Below are positions 54,415 through 64,000 of a stretch of 64,000 bases of DNA, one piece after another. Position numbers and translations under genes: made by a program. Source of the stretch: Pratylenchus scribneri (lineage: Eukaryota; Nematoda; Chromadorea; Rhabditida; Pratylenchidae); the NCBI GenBank assembly GCA_030063045.1, contig JAQSEB010000021.1, positions 2,790,001 to 2,854,000 of the forward strand, in the 5' to 3' direction. Below the pieces are notes generated by a model. The model ran no database searches, was not told the DNA's origin, and saw only the letters and a program-made list of their open reading frames with translations. Each line of letters opens with the position of its first letter. Position 1 is the first letter of the stretch.

Positions 54415-55951
54415 TTATTCAAATTTGGGATGGGTGGAATTATTCAATTCTTCCCTCTCTACCTCTTGGGCATTTTCAACAAAAATGCGCAAGCCAATCA
54501 TCCGTCGAAGTCGGCTAAAGGCGGTATAACACATTCCCTCCGCAAAAAGGAAACTTTTTGCTGGCATATAGATTCCCAATCGATCCACTGTTTGAGATTG
54601 GCCTTTGTGGATGGTTGTGGAGAATGCCAAACGTATTGGAAATTGCATTCTCCGAATGACTCCATCTTTTATTTGCTGATTCATTGCCTGTCGATAAATT
54701 TTGTGTTGCTTTCCATTGAGGTCCTCACAGATTAATGCATTGCTTTTGTCATTTGATTTATAGATTAATCGTGTACCATTTGCCAAACCATTTTCAACAC
54801 TGACATTTTTCAACAGCATGACAATGGCCCCACTTTTCAGTTAATGTTGAAAAAATTGGGTTTTTCTAACCATTTTCAAAAAAAATACGCACCTTCAATC
54901 TTTTTGGTGGTATTTTGGACAATTCCTCTTCCGGTGGCGCTTCCATTCCCTTGGCCAACGTGTCATTGGCTTCAAACCATTCTTCCACCCCATCAATCAT
55001 GTTCAAAGCAATTTCATTTACATAATTGACCCCTCGATTTGTGGGTGTAATGATCAGTCCTTCATTCTCCTTCATTTCCTCTCCAAAGACAAATTTGATC
55101 AATTTTTCAATGTTGTTGACAGTGTTTTGCTGCGGAATTTTAACCCACTTCACTTGTCCAGTGCCAATCTACATGATTTTTTTGCACAAATTTAATTAAA
55201 AAAATAATCAAAAAATTTACATTACGAAGCCATTGATTGAAATCCGGATCGCCTGATTGGCGCATTTGCTCTTTCAATTCAACATGGTAAAATTGCTTCA
55301 TGATATTGGCAGAGGCATAGATGCTATTTTTATTTCCTGTTGGAGGCACAAGTTGCATTCTATCGCCACCAAGGAGTACTGATTTGCCACCAAATGGTTG
55401 ATCATTTTCGCAATATTTTCGCAACTTTTGATCAACGCAGTGAAGGACTTTGACATCCAGCATGGAAACCTCATCAAAAATTAGGATTTTAGCCTTTTTG
55501 ATTGCTTCAGATGGGGCTTTGTCGTTGGCATCCGGATTGGTGGCGCAAAAAATTGATAAGCCAAATGTGGAATGGACAGTTGAACATTTTTCAATCGTGG
55601 TCGCGGCAATCCCAGTGGATGCACAAATCACAGCGCCAATGCCCTATTTTATTATTTTTTTTGAAAAATCTGCCCAGAAATGAATACCATAATTTCAGCT
55701 GCTTTACAAATCTTCTTGTACAAATGTGTTTTTCCAGTGCCTGCCTCGCCATGTAGCATCACCAGTAAAGGTTTCGTTTTTTCCTTGTCTTCTTGGCCAC
55801 CATTTTTTTCTTCCATCAACTTTCCAAACACCAATGAAAAGACACGTAGTTGATCGGGATTCAAATCGCCAATCAATGCTTGAACTTCAGCAGGGAATGT
55901 CATCGTCGGCTCGACCTCAATCATTGGTGGCTCCAAACATTGGCCCATCAT
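54415..55951 (-). CDS. Pif1-type DNA helicase
   Basis: About 460 residues in four exons: 55688-55951, 55221-55643, 54891-55168 and 54415-54832. Motif I is GEAGTGKTHLYKK in exon 1, motif II is KILIFDEVSMLD and motif III is LLGGDRMQLVPPTGN in exon 2. The MRQSGDPDFNQWLRN segment is typical of Pif1. Exon 4 has NGLANGTRLIY, AFSTTIHKGQSQTVDRLGIY and CYTAFSRLRR (motifs V-VI). It would unwind DNA 5'-to-3' during element replication. The third intron only keeps frame if a GC donor (GT|GCGTAT at about 54890) is used; a GT donor two bases earlier shifts the frame. The start MMGQCLEPP has an alternative Met at the next codon. No nonsense codon seen within exons. Confidence 0.88.
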
Positions 55952-56107
55952 TTTTTATCCAAACTAAATTGAAAATGAAAATAAATTGGAAATTAGTAAT
56001 TAATTGTCAAAAAATTGATCGGCTCAAATTGAACCATTATAGTGAACAAATCGATAAAATAATAACAACAACAATTTATTCCAGTAAAAAATTCGTGAGA
56101 AAAATCA

Positions 56108-56687
56108 TCACCAATAATAATCTTTGCGTAAAAGACGCGAACGGTCATAGTCCCTAAATTCTGAGTCTAATAAGGTGTCTTTCAATAGATTAAACGCTTC
56201 CAAAAGTTCTTTTCGTAATTGCCAATAGCTCAAACGGTAGGCAGTGCACCATTCCTCTGCTTCGATTATCTCATCAATTAAGGCCACTGCCAAACGATGC
56301 GTTTGATCAACATTTCCCAAATTCAGATGTGGTCTCTCGCCATCATACAAACGAGGTCTTTTCTCACTCGAAATGATTGCCCTCAATTTTCGCTGAATTT
56401 CCTCAAGTTTGCTTTCATTTTCTGGACGGTATTGTTTGCATTGATAATTGAATGCCACCAATTCCATTTGAACATGGGCAATTTTACGATAGATTTCAGG
56501 GCTAGTCACATAATTGCATTGCAAATTTAGGGTGGCCATTTTTTGCTCTATTTCAGCAAGATTACTATAAAATTGTTTTCTATCTGATAACAATTATATT
56601 CACTCACTTTATTTCAAGTTCACTTTTGCATTTTTGGCAAATTCCTTCAATTTTTGGTTCTGCCGATGATGATGATGATGTTGCCAT
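56108..56687 (-). CDS. Unknown 183-residue protein with CxxC
   Basis: Two exons, 56608-56687 and 56108-56579, joined across a 28 bp intron (GTGAGTG...GATAG), which is very short. Exon 1 begins MATSSSSSAEPKIEGICQKC, and the single CxxC could be half of a zinc site. The rest is a charged, mainly helical protein (EIEQKMATLNLQCNYV; LEEIQRKLRAIISSEKRPRL; YWQLRKELLEAFNLLKDTLL) ending DYYW. Not recognised. It sits between helicase and polymerase on the minus strand, so an accessory replication role is possible. Confidence 0.6.
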
Positions 56688-56869
56688 TCTAAATTTGAAA
56701 CAATTTTAAAATGAATTAAAAACATTCATAAATAAAATTTGAGTAAAAAAACACAATTGTGATATAAAAAACAATATTAAAAGGAACATTTATTCAAATT
56801 GATTCAATGCAAAATTCAAATGCCATCAGTTTTTAATTAAATCACAGCAAATTCCATTTTTGTTTCTCT

Positions 56870-57330
56870 TCAATCGACGTCTTCGAGAGAACGTAATCGT
56901 ATTGGATGGGCCATATTACGCTGGAAATGATGCAATTTGGACAGGAGTCGCACTCTTATCCAATGTTGAGCAGGAAATCCCAACATCTCCAATTCCTGCT
57001 GTATGAAGTAGTGTCGACGTAAAATTTTGCGAACACTATCAAATTGTATGTGAAGGCGATAGTCCAGGAACATTTCCATCAATGCAATCATGTCCAAAAA
57101 GGAATAGATTCGCTCCTTTGTTATTTGACTTAGTTGTAAAAATTCTTGTTCTTCCTCTTCGCTGTCGGCCAAATCAATCCATTCCGGAATTGAACTTAAA
57201 TATTATCTGGTATAATTTTGTCCTAAATTTTCCTCAATATTTAAATTCATTTTTTTATCGTCTGGGAAAAAACTTACTCATCATTCGCTTCTTCCATATT
57301 GATTGATGGCAATCGGAGGCATTGGCCCAT
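56870..57330 (-). CDS. Unknown 125-residue acidic/helical protein
   Basis: Exon 1 (57278-57330) encodes MGQCLRLPSINMEEAND. Exon 2 (56870-57194, acceptor ATTTAAG) continues with SIPEWIDLADSEEEEQEFLQ and a helical domain (ERIYSFLDMIALMEMFLDYR; FIQQELEMLGFPAQHWIRVR), ending RSLEDVD. The first five residues match those of the helicase (MGQCL). Gly2 and Cys4 could be lipid-modified if the Met is removed. It lies 226 bp downstream of the polymerase stop on the same strand. Family not recognised. Confidence 0.6.
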
Positions 57331-57555
57331 TTTCGTTTTCGTTGATTGTTGTATTTGTTACTGTAAAAATAAATATGTCTCTGAGTATTAAAATTTAAAA
57401 TATATGTTCATGCAAAAACATGTAAAATTGAGAAAAAAATAACAAATACATTAAAACAATAACATTTATTGTGAGCTATTTTTTGATAAACTATGGTAAA
57501 TATATAAACAACAAAAAACAAAATAAATTCATCATCATAATCATCAAAATTATTA

Positions 57556-60500
57556 TTATTGATATCCAAATGGAAGGACCAGCAAATCTTTATTTATTAA
57601 ACCCTTTTGTAAAACTGGCAAATATTTTTTCGTCATTTCCCGAGTGATGACCATTGAATTTGCCCTTGGTTGGATCCGCTGATATGTGAATGTGGCTGGT
57701 GAAATCATTTCTTTTTGGCCAACTTGGAGGATCATGTCCCGAAAATGCTCAAACTGGAATTGATGGCAATTGTTTTGATCCAGCGTAATTCCCTAAGCAA
57801 TAATAATATGTCATAAAGGGATTGATTGATCTATAAATCATTGCATACCCGAATCCGAAGAATGAATTTTTCTTCACCATTCGTGCGGCTTCTCAATCGT
57901 AGGCCATATTGCTTGGGACCACCGGATGCATACTCCAAAATGTCCCATTCGCCATATTCTCTTTGCATGGCACCCAACATTGGTCCTGTTTTGATTGGCT
58001 CCATACCCTTTGGGTGCAGGGCAATGATCGAATCGGTATCGAAAAAAACAAATTCAAAAATTGTGTGTGTTTTAAACAAATGTTATATTATACCCGTATA
58101 AAGGAGTTGGGCACCCGGATTGAACAAAACTCGCTGCATGTATTTGAGCAAGACCAAACGGGCTGCACTCGTTGTCCAAAGGCTTGTGTGAAAAATCAAC
58201 ATTTCATTTTTTAAATGCAATGACTAGTACCTTATTACAATATTGCTTGACGGATTTTCGCTGATAAAATCCGTTTTTGTTGTCGATTGAACTCGGATGG
58301 CTTAATCAGAAACCCGCATTATCCGATTGATTTGGCATCGATGATCATAAAACATGTTAAAAAATTCCCCTGGATCCCGGATCACTTCATTTTTGCCCAA
58401 ATTGTTCCTTTGGCCAAATTTTCCCTTAAAAATTCCAAATTCCATTCAAATTCCCTCAAATTTACCCATAGGGAGTTTAGGCAAATTTTACTGAAATGTT
58501 GTTCAAAAATTAATTTTCATTTTTTTATGTGTTGAAAACTGACGCTATGAATCGGAGACCGGGATTTTTTTCCACTTTTGTCGGATCAATTTTCACCCCG
58601 ATTGATGCGTACATTTTCAGAAAATTGGCCTTTTCTTCATCAGTCTGGCATTCGGGTGGCCAACCACTGGCTTGAACTTTAAGCGCCAAAAAATGCCGAA
58701 CATAGCCAGTGAACAATTTATTTGACCATTCCTTATAGTGCCTTAAGCAAATTGTTGCATTTTCAGGGGTCAAATGAAAAATGCAAGAATTTACTTACCA
58801 TGCCCTCCAGAAGCGATCCACTCGGTAGCCATTTTTTAATGCTTCCTGCAGTTCAATGTGAGTCACGGTGGTGACAAATGCTCTTTCGCGTTCGGAATGT
58901 CGGCAACGGTGGTCGTCAATTCGTGTTTTGGCCTTTTGGAATTGGAGAGCACATTTATAGCAACAGCCAAAAATTAATTGTTGCTCTATTTTCATCGGCA
59001 ACACGGGCACTTGCAAGGCCCTTGGTGGGATCACTCTCACTTTTAAAAGGCCTTTGTACGGGACATTTTCTGGCCTAATCCAATTCACATGCGTCTCATT
59101 TGCCTGCGGTATAATAATTTCGGGTAAACCAATGGGATAGGCAGCGGAGAAATTAATGTAGGGATAGAGGCTAAAAATAAAATTTAATTGAAGAGTTATT
59201 TTAAAAAAATCCGACCTGATTATGTCAAAAACAGAAATTTCAGTGGCTTCATCCGCTTTGGCATACAAAGCCAAGGGACCAGTACGCCCACCATGAAATG
59301 CCATTCGCTTAAAAAAGCCATTAGTATTTTGAGATTTAAAATGCATTTTTGTTACCGGATCAATTGGACCTTTCTCACGTCCCATGTCAGAGAAAAAATC
59401 ATGCATTCGTTTGGCTTCCTCAAATTCAGCTTGTGCATTCTCTTCTTCTTCTTCTTCTTCTTCATTGCCACCATCCCTTTCCAATTGGGCACCTTTTTTG
59501 GCTCGTTTCAATTCGGCCATAATTTCACACTCCCTATATGTATTTTTATTTCAATGTGATTATCATTGGCATTTTTTGAGCTTACCAAATTTCCTCCACT
59601 TCAATGCATTTGCCATCATGTTCATTTGGTCGCCTCAAATTGGCAATCCTCTTTTGAGTTTGCTCATTCAAATCCATCGCAGTTTTCTTGTCCACCAGCT
59701 CATCAGTGGCTGCATAACATTTCAAACAGCTAAAATTTTACAATTCCAAATTTTTCATAAAGAAAAATTGATTATTTTACCCATGAAAGTAGCAGCCCAT
59801 TATTTCGAGACATTTTTGTTGTTCCTCAATCCATCCATCCAGTTTGTAACCATTATAGCGTTTTTCCAGTCCATTTCCGGCATGTTCAATTCGCACATTA
59901 TCTCGGAAGGCTCGATATTCCAAATACATGATGGCCAACACGCTGGAACGTTCATTTCGCTCGTAGCCCCGTTCCGGGCAAATGGCAATTTGCTCAGCCT
60001 CCATGAACATTGACGTGAAGATGTTCAAACATAATTTGGCCAGAGTTGGTGAAAGTGGAAGGGGGTCAGCGCCTTTCGTCACATTTGTGATGAAAATTTT
60101 TCGAAAAGCCAAAATGGCCTTGAGCAAAATTTCCGTATCATTACGTGCATATTCTCTCAATTGATCGGGCAAATAAAATGGCATTCGGCTGGCATTTGCA
60201 TCGTACCACTGCTTGAATTCCCGATATTTGTGCTCGCTCATAGAACCTATCATAGACGCGTAATTCAATTTCTGATTGTGTTGGTTTACCTGGGCAATAA
60301 TCCGCCTCTGGAGGCAAATGGTTCAGCCGGCGTGTGTAATTCTCTGGCCTATTGTAGAGATGTGGGAAATGATGCTTCGCGTCTACATCAAGTCCAAAGG
60401 TGGCAGGCAAGTCGGCGAGTGGCACTGACATTAGTAAATAACTGTCCCTGAAGATGAGTTTGCTGTGTTTGCTGCTCAATTTGATGTTGAATTCGTAAAT

Positions 60501-62600
60501 TTTTAGGCCAATCATGCTGGGCTGTGGTTTTCGACCCGTTGCGGCCAAATAATTGAAAACAAAATGTGAATCGTAGCGGGCAGCATTATGAGCCCAAATG
60601 AGTGTATCGAATTTGTTGTCAAAAGCCCTCAAAAGCCATTCGGAGAAATCCCTGATGCAGTCGGCTCCTTCTGCTTCACTCCAATCAAACATTTTTTGCC
60701 GTCCGCAAATTTGACAATTGCCTTCGTTTTGCTGACCATCCTCACATCTGGTACATGTTATTCTGACACTGACATAGTTGACAACATGCAGTTTTGTGCG
60801 TTTATCGAGTTGCTCATTCTGGCGGCATTCAAAGTCATAGATCTGAATTTTATGCCATATCAATTCCCATTCAAAAATGCAATTACCAAAATTCGATAGT
60901 CTCTTTTGCGAATGCGCAATTTTTGAACAAAACAGCCACGTTTGTCATGGTAAATTCTGCAACGTTGGCAATAAGTTGTGCCGCATTCGTGGGGTTCTCT
61001 GCAGTTGAACAGGTAGACTTTTTGGCATTTCAAACAACGTTTCCATGTTTTGCACACTTCACTTTTATGAGCATTGAAACAGCTAATATGAAAATAAGGA
61101 AAATGAGCGCAATACAAGAAATTTCCATTCATTCCCCCTACTACTCACTCTTCATTGAAGAATTGCCTATTGCATTCGGGACATTCGATTTGGAATTCCG
61201 GTGTGATTGGGCAGGGGTGGCCAAATCCCACACTTGAGCAAAAATAGCACCTTACTTTGCAATCGATTTTGTGATAAACATCTCTGCTGTATGAGCTCTC
61301 GCATTCTGTGCACCATTTTCTGCCCATACAAGGGAAGAAACGGTTCACTTTTTTGATCGGTTCCCAATGGTTGTCTTTCAAAAAAATGTTCACATTGTAC
61401 GGTCGCATCCGCCCATCTCTCCAAATCGGTCGAACATTGATCTCGGGTGCATGTTCAAATGCAAATATGCGAAATTTGTTCCCAAATTTGGCATCCCAAC
61501 AAGCTTGAATTGAAGGTAAATGTTCGATTCCGTAGCCTTTCTGTCCCAATGGTATTTTGGCATCCTTCATCAATTGGGCCACCTCTTTCCATACTTCTTG
61601 TTTCTTCTCTTTGAAACGTGCAAATGTGAATCTGTCCATCCAATTGATTGGTTTGGGCTGATTGCTTTCATCCAATTCTTTGAGAATTTTGCCTTCACAG
61701 TGCCTACGAGCCAATATCAAGGCATAGAATAAACAATATGAATCAGTGTTGTTCCATTTCACTTGAATTCTCTGATGGTCATTGTATCCAAAGTGTTCAT
61801 TGGCATCAAATTTTGAAGGAGTAAAAGTGATTTGTTGTTGTTGTTGCTGTTCTCCTCCATCTTTTCCTGCTCCGCTTGGCGGTGTCACACATGTGATGAT
61901 CAGCTCCATTGGATAGGAGATCAAAAGAGTGCGCTTGTCCAATCCTTCCTCTCCCTCACTTTGGCCCAATCTTTCCAACTCATTGACCAGCACTTCGGCA
62001 CAATTTTGTTGGATTGATCGCATCGGAATGGTGACGGGATCGTCCAGACCTCGGCCAAATAACAAAACACTGAATTCAGCAACCTAATGATAATATAATA
62101 ATATAAATTGGATTTATTGCAGCATTATATTCATCAAATGGTCCACCTTTCTTCCATTTAGCTTTTCTGCTTCTCTTATGGCCAAACTGATTTGATCATC
62201 AATGGCATTCAATAATTCCTCCAATGGTTCCTCAATCATTGGTCGCATTGTGAATTTGCACACAACATCAGTCAAAGCGAATTTTTGAATTCGGCTTGAA
62301 TGCACCGAATGTAATGTGTAATGTTTTTTGCTGTGAATTATGGCAATATAAATGTTGATTCAATTCTGGGGCTTACTCATCAGTTGGTGAATTATTGATT
62401 GTTCTTTCGTCGCTTTCGTCAGATTCAGAAGGCGGAATTTGAGGATTTTGGCCACTTCCGGATTGATGTTGTTGTTGAGCATTGTAGTCAGCACCAAAAT
62501 TTGCGCCTATTTGTTGAAAATTCCATCGAGGCTGTTGTTGATCATTTGAAGGAGGATTGGAATTGGAATTGGAATTGGGATTTTGTCGGGATTGTTCCAT
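57556..62600 (-). pseudogene. Protein-primed DNA polymerase B (Polinton pPolB), with in-frame stops
   Basis: About 1460 codons over 14 exons: 62377-62600, 62147-62330, 61149-62083, 60887-61082, 60290-60842, 59781-60246, 59586-59729, 59216-59533, 58799-59170, 58544-58741, 58466-58490, 58231-58424, 57849-58182 and 57556-57792. A Q/N-rich N-terminus is followed by a region with DSYCLFYAL (OTU-protease-like, low confidence) and Cys-rich zinc segments (CTECESS, CPECN, CLKCQK, CQRC). The exonuclease motifs are IYDFEC, AHNAARYDSHF and YARNDTE. Polymerase motif A (SLYP) spans an intron, motif B (NSLW, then GKFG) spans another, and motif C is FFDTDSII. Two in-frame TAA codons interrupt the palm, at 58302-58304 and 58083-58085. 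No canonical intron that I can find removes either. The enzyme would replicate the element using a protein primer. This copy is probably inactive unless the stops are sequence errors. Confidence 0.85.
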
Positions 62601-62729
62601 ATTTTTGCTAAAATTTTATTCAACATTAAAATGTGCTACAACTAAGTTAACAAAAAAATACGCGATCGCGAATTTTTAAAATTTGAATTCATTCATTCAT
62701 TCATCCATCCATCAATTGCTTTTATTCTT

Positions 62730-63059
62730 TCACTTTTGTTCTTTCATTTCTTCATCTGCCGCTGCGCCCTTTTTGCCCATTGCTTTGCTGCTCGATGATT
62801 CTTGTTGTTGTTGGCCAGCCATTTCATCGGCTTTTGCGGTGGATGGAGATACTCCCAAAAAGCGCATTTTGTATGAGAGCGCTTTATTTGTCGCACGGCA
62901 ATTGGGGCAGAGATGCAATTCCACTTTGCAACCTTCCTGTTCCCCCAAATCCAGCACTTTGCAGAGGTTGCGATCTTCGCGGCAAATTGTAAAGGGACCA
63001 ATAAGGTGATGGAGTTGGATGAGTGTGAAATCCGATTTGGGGTTATTTTTTTCGGCCAT
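62730..63059 (-). CDS. Unknown 109-residue protein with CPNC motif
   Basis: Single ORF starting MAEKNNPKSDFTLIQLHHLI. It contains FTICREDRNLCKVLDLGEQE and LHLCPNCRATNKALSYKMRF, where Cys pairs could form a zinc ribbon. A Gln/Ser/Lys-rich tail (AGQQQQESSSSKAMGKKGAA) follows. It is the outermost minus-strand ORF, 130 bp upstream of the polymerase start. Not recognised. It could be an early element gene. Confidence 0.5.
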   Translation of the reverse strand: MAEKNNPKSDFTLIQLHHLIGPFTICREDRNLCKVLDLGEQEGCKVELHLCPNCRATNKALSYKMRFLGVSPSTAKADEMAGQQQQESSSSKAMGKKGAAADEEMKEQK

Positions 63060-63784
63060 ATTTATTATAGGTGGAATTGAAAATGTTTGAATTTGGATTA
63101 TTGCTTGGAGAAAATAAATGAAAAATCGCCTACAAATTTGAAATTAATAAGGAGAATTTTATAAATGATTGCTAATCGGTTATGGAAATGATTAGCTCTC
63201 GGGCTGGATAATTAATTGCCCTCAAAAAATCCAAAATTATTCATATTCCAGAGAAAAATGGGAATGTCTATGTGTTGCACACAAATTTCTTGATGTAAAT
63301 TATAGATGATTGTTTTTGATGATCGCGTTCCTTCATTTTTTCCTTGTGTGGATGTGTGAATTTTCTTGTTTTTATATTCCCTTCTATTAATCTAATGGAA
63401 AAAATATTCCACAAATTCACTTTGACTGACTGAGTGCGCAAGGCAATTATTACATCGGAGCCTGAAATTTGAAGGAATAATTTTATTCCTCCTTTCATTA
63501 TGTTAATGGACTAAAATTCCCTTTGAATAAGTGCGTGTGCAAGACAATTACCGTGTTGGTCGCACACAACTTTTTACTATGAAAGAATAATAATATAGTA
63601 TATTTTGTGTGTGTTCAATTATAGAAATAAAAATATTTTTTGAGCAAAAATACGTATATTTGAATTTTGATGGAACCTTTTTCTCCCCCATTTTTAAATC
63701 AAATTGGTAGGTTCAAATTGATGAATTTTTTATTAGCCCCCTTCAACAGTACAACAATGTGCCCTTTGTCTGTCCCGGGCAGTA
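63060..63784. other. Non-coding stretch at right end of element
   Basis: No convincing gene. Two related segments, GAGTGCGCAAGGCAATTATTAC (about 63431) and GTGCGTGTGCAAGACAATTA (about 63533), form an imperfect direct repeat about 100 bp apart. If the Polinton has terminal repeats they should lie here or further right, but I could not match this sequence to the left flank. Confidence 0.4.
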
Positions 63785-63958
63785 ATGGCACCAACGAGCT
63801 TGGTAACTCCTGCTTTCTATTGTCCTCACAAATTTTGTGAAGCGCACGCTTCGACAATCTTTTTGGAGGCACATAGAAAGCAGGAGTTTGGTTCGATCGA
63901 CACTGGAACCCCCCAATCACTCCATTACAAATGCCCAGTGTGCGGATTGCTGTTAATT
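63785..63958 (+). CDS. Putative zinc-finger first exon (gene cut by window)
   Basis: ATG at 63785 opens 58 codons ending at ATT|GTAAGC, a strong donor. The peptide begins MAPTSLVTPAFYCPHKFCEA and ends HYKCPVCGLLLI. The Cys/His spacing (CPHKFC...H...CPVC) suggests zinc-binding domains. The rest lies beyond the window. The opposite-strand ORF here is longer but has no recognisable features. It could be a host gene or part of the element. Confidence 0.45.
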
Positions 63959-64000
63959 GTAAGCACACTAATTTTTTTGAAATATTTCTGGTCAAATTTA

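Larger units (their letters stand above)
43254..63059. mobile_element. Polinton/Maverick (adintovirus-like) element
   Basis: A roughly 20 kb block contains the full hallmark set of Polintons: protein-primed family-B DNA polymerase, retroviral-type integrase with chromodomain, A32-like packaging ATPase, adenain-type protease, double-jelly-roll major capsid and penton proteins. It also encodes a Pif1-type helicase and small core proteins. Virion genes are on the plus strand (44.3-53 kb) and replication genes on the minus strand (54.4-62.6 kb), converging near 54.2 kb. I did not find the long terminal inverted repeats or the target duplication, so the ends given are just the outermost plausible genes. 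The left-most gene (43254-44249) and the right-most (62730-63059) may or may not belong. The polymerase carries in-frame stops. Confidence 0.88.

Noticed and set aside
63699..63995. 98-codon minus-strand ORF at the right edge
   Set aside because: No recognisable features; the plus strand of the same interval has an ATG, paired CxxC motifs and a strong splice donor, so that reading was preferred.

Overview
The window looks like nuclear DNA of an animal, most likely a nematode. It is AT-rich, has short introns with GT donors and usually TTTAG/TTTCAG acceptors, and carries a tandem pair of nematode-type serpentine chemoreceptor genes. The species cannot be told from the sequence. A tylenchid-like nematode would fit, but that is inference.

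Layout. (1) 1-22.35 kb is one huge satellite of 11-15 bp CTGCCCC-plus-T-run (or ATTT) units. The very long open frames in it come from a repeat that contains no stop triplets; I do not regard them as genes. It shows nested recent duplications of about 0.7, 0.94 and 1.5 kb, and a CTGCCACATTTT variant appears at three places. (2) 22.35-23.64 kb is a second satellite of 24 bp units. (3) 24-36 kb holds two paralogous 7TM receptor genes on the minus strand with matching splice sites. The upstream one (30404-35663) is intact in my reading. The other (about 24.5-28.3 kb) has a one-base deletion and a decayed tail. Both carry the same minisatellite in the same intron. Two hAT-like MITE copies with 8 bp target duplications and one foldback element lie in or between them. 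(4) 36-43 kb is AT-rich with small or fragmentary multi-exon genes, a perfect 32 bp palindrome and a tRNA-like sequence. (5) About 43.2-63.1 kb is a Polinton/Maverick (adintovirus-like) element. (6) At the right edge begins a plus-strand zinc-finger exon cut by the window.

The Polinton is split by strand. The plus strand carries compact, mostly intronless virion genes: packaging ATPase, two small late proteins, a chromodomain integrase, penton, a pVI/pX-like core protein, the double-jelly-roll major capsid protein, an adenain-type protease and a two-membrane-segment protein. Several start just after a shared GTCTATATAAA box. The minus strand carries intron-rich replication genes: a protein-primed DNA polymerase B of about 14 exons, a Pif1-type helicase and small accessory genes. 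The polymerase has two in-frame stops, so this copy is probably no longer autonomous.

The most interesting gene is at 53503-54142. It encodes a stand-alone PAZ domain, the small-RNA 3'-end binding domain of Argonautes, with an acidic tail and without MID or PIWI domains. It sits inside the mobile element, and its start overlaps the stop of an unknown 126-residue ORF. It looks like a captured piece of the host RNAi machinery and could interfere with small-RNA silencing of the element.
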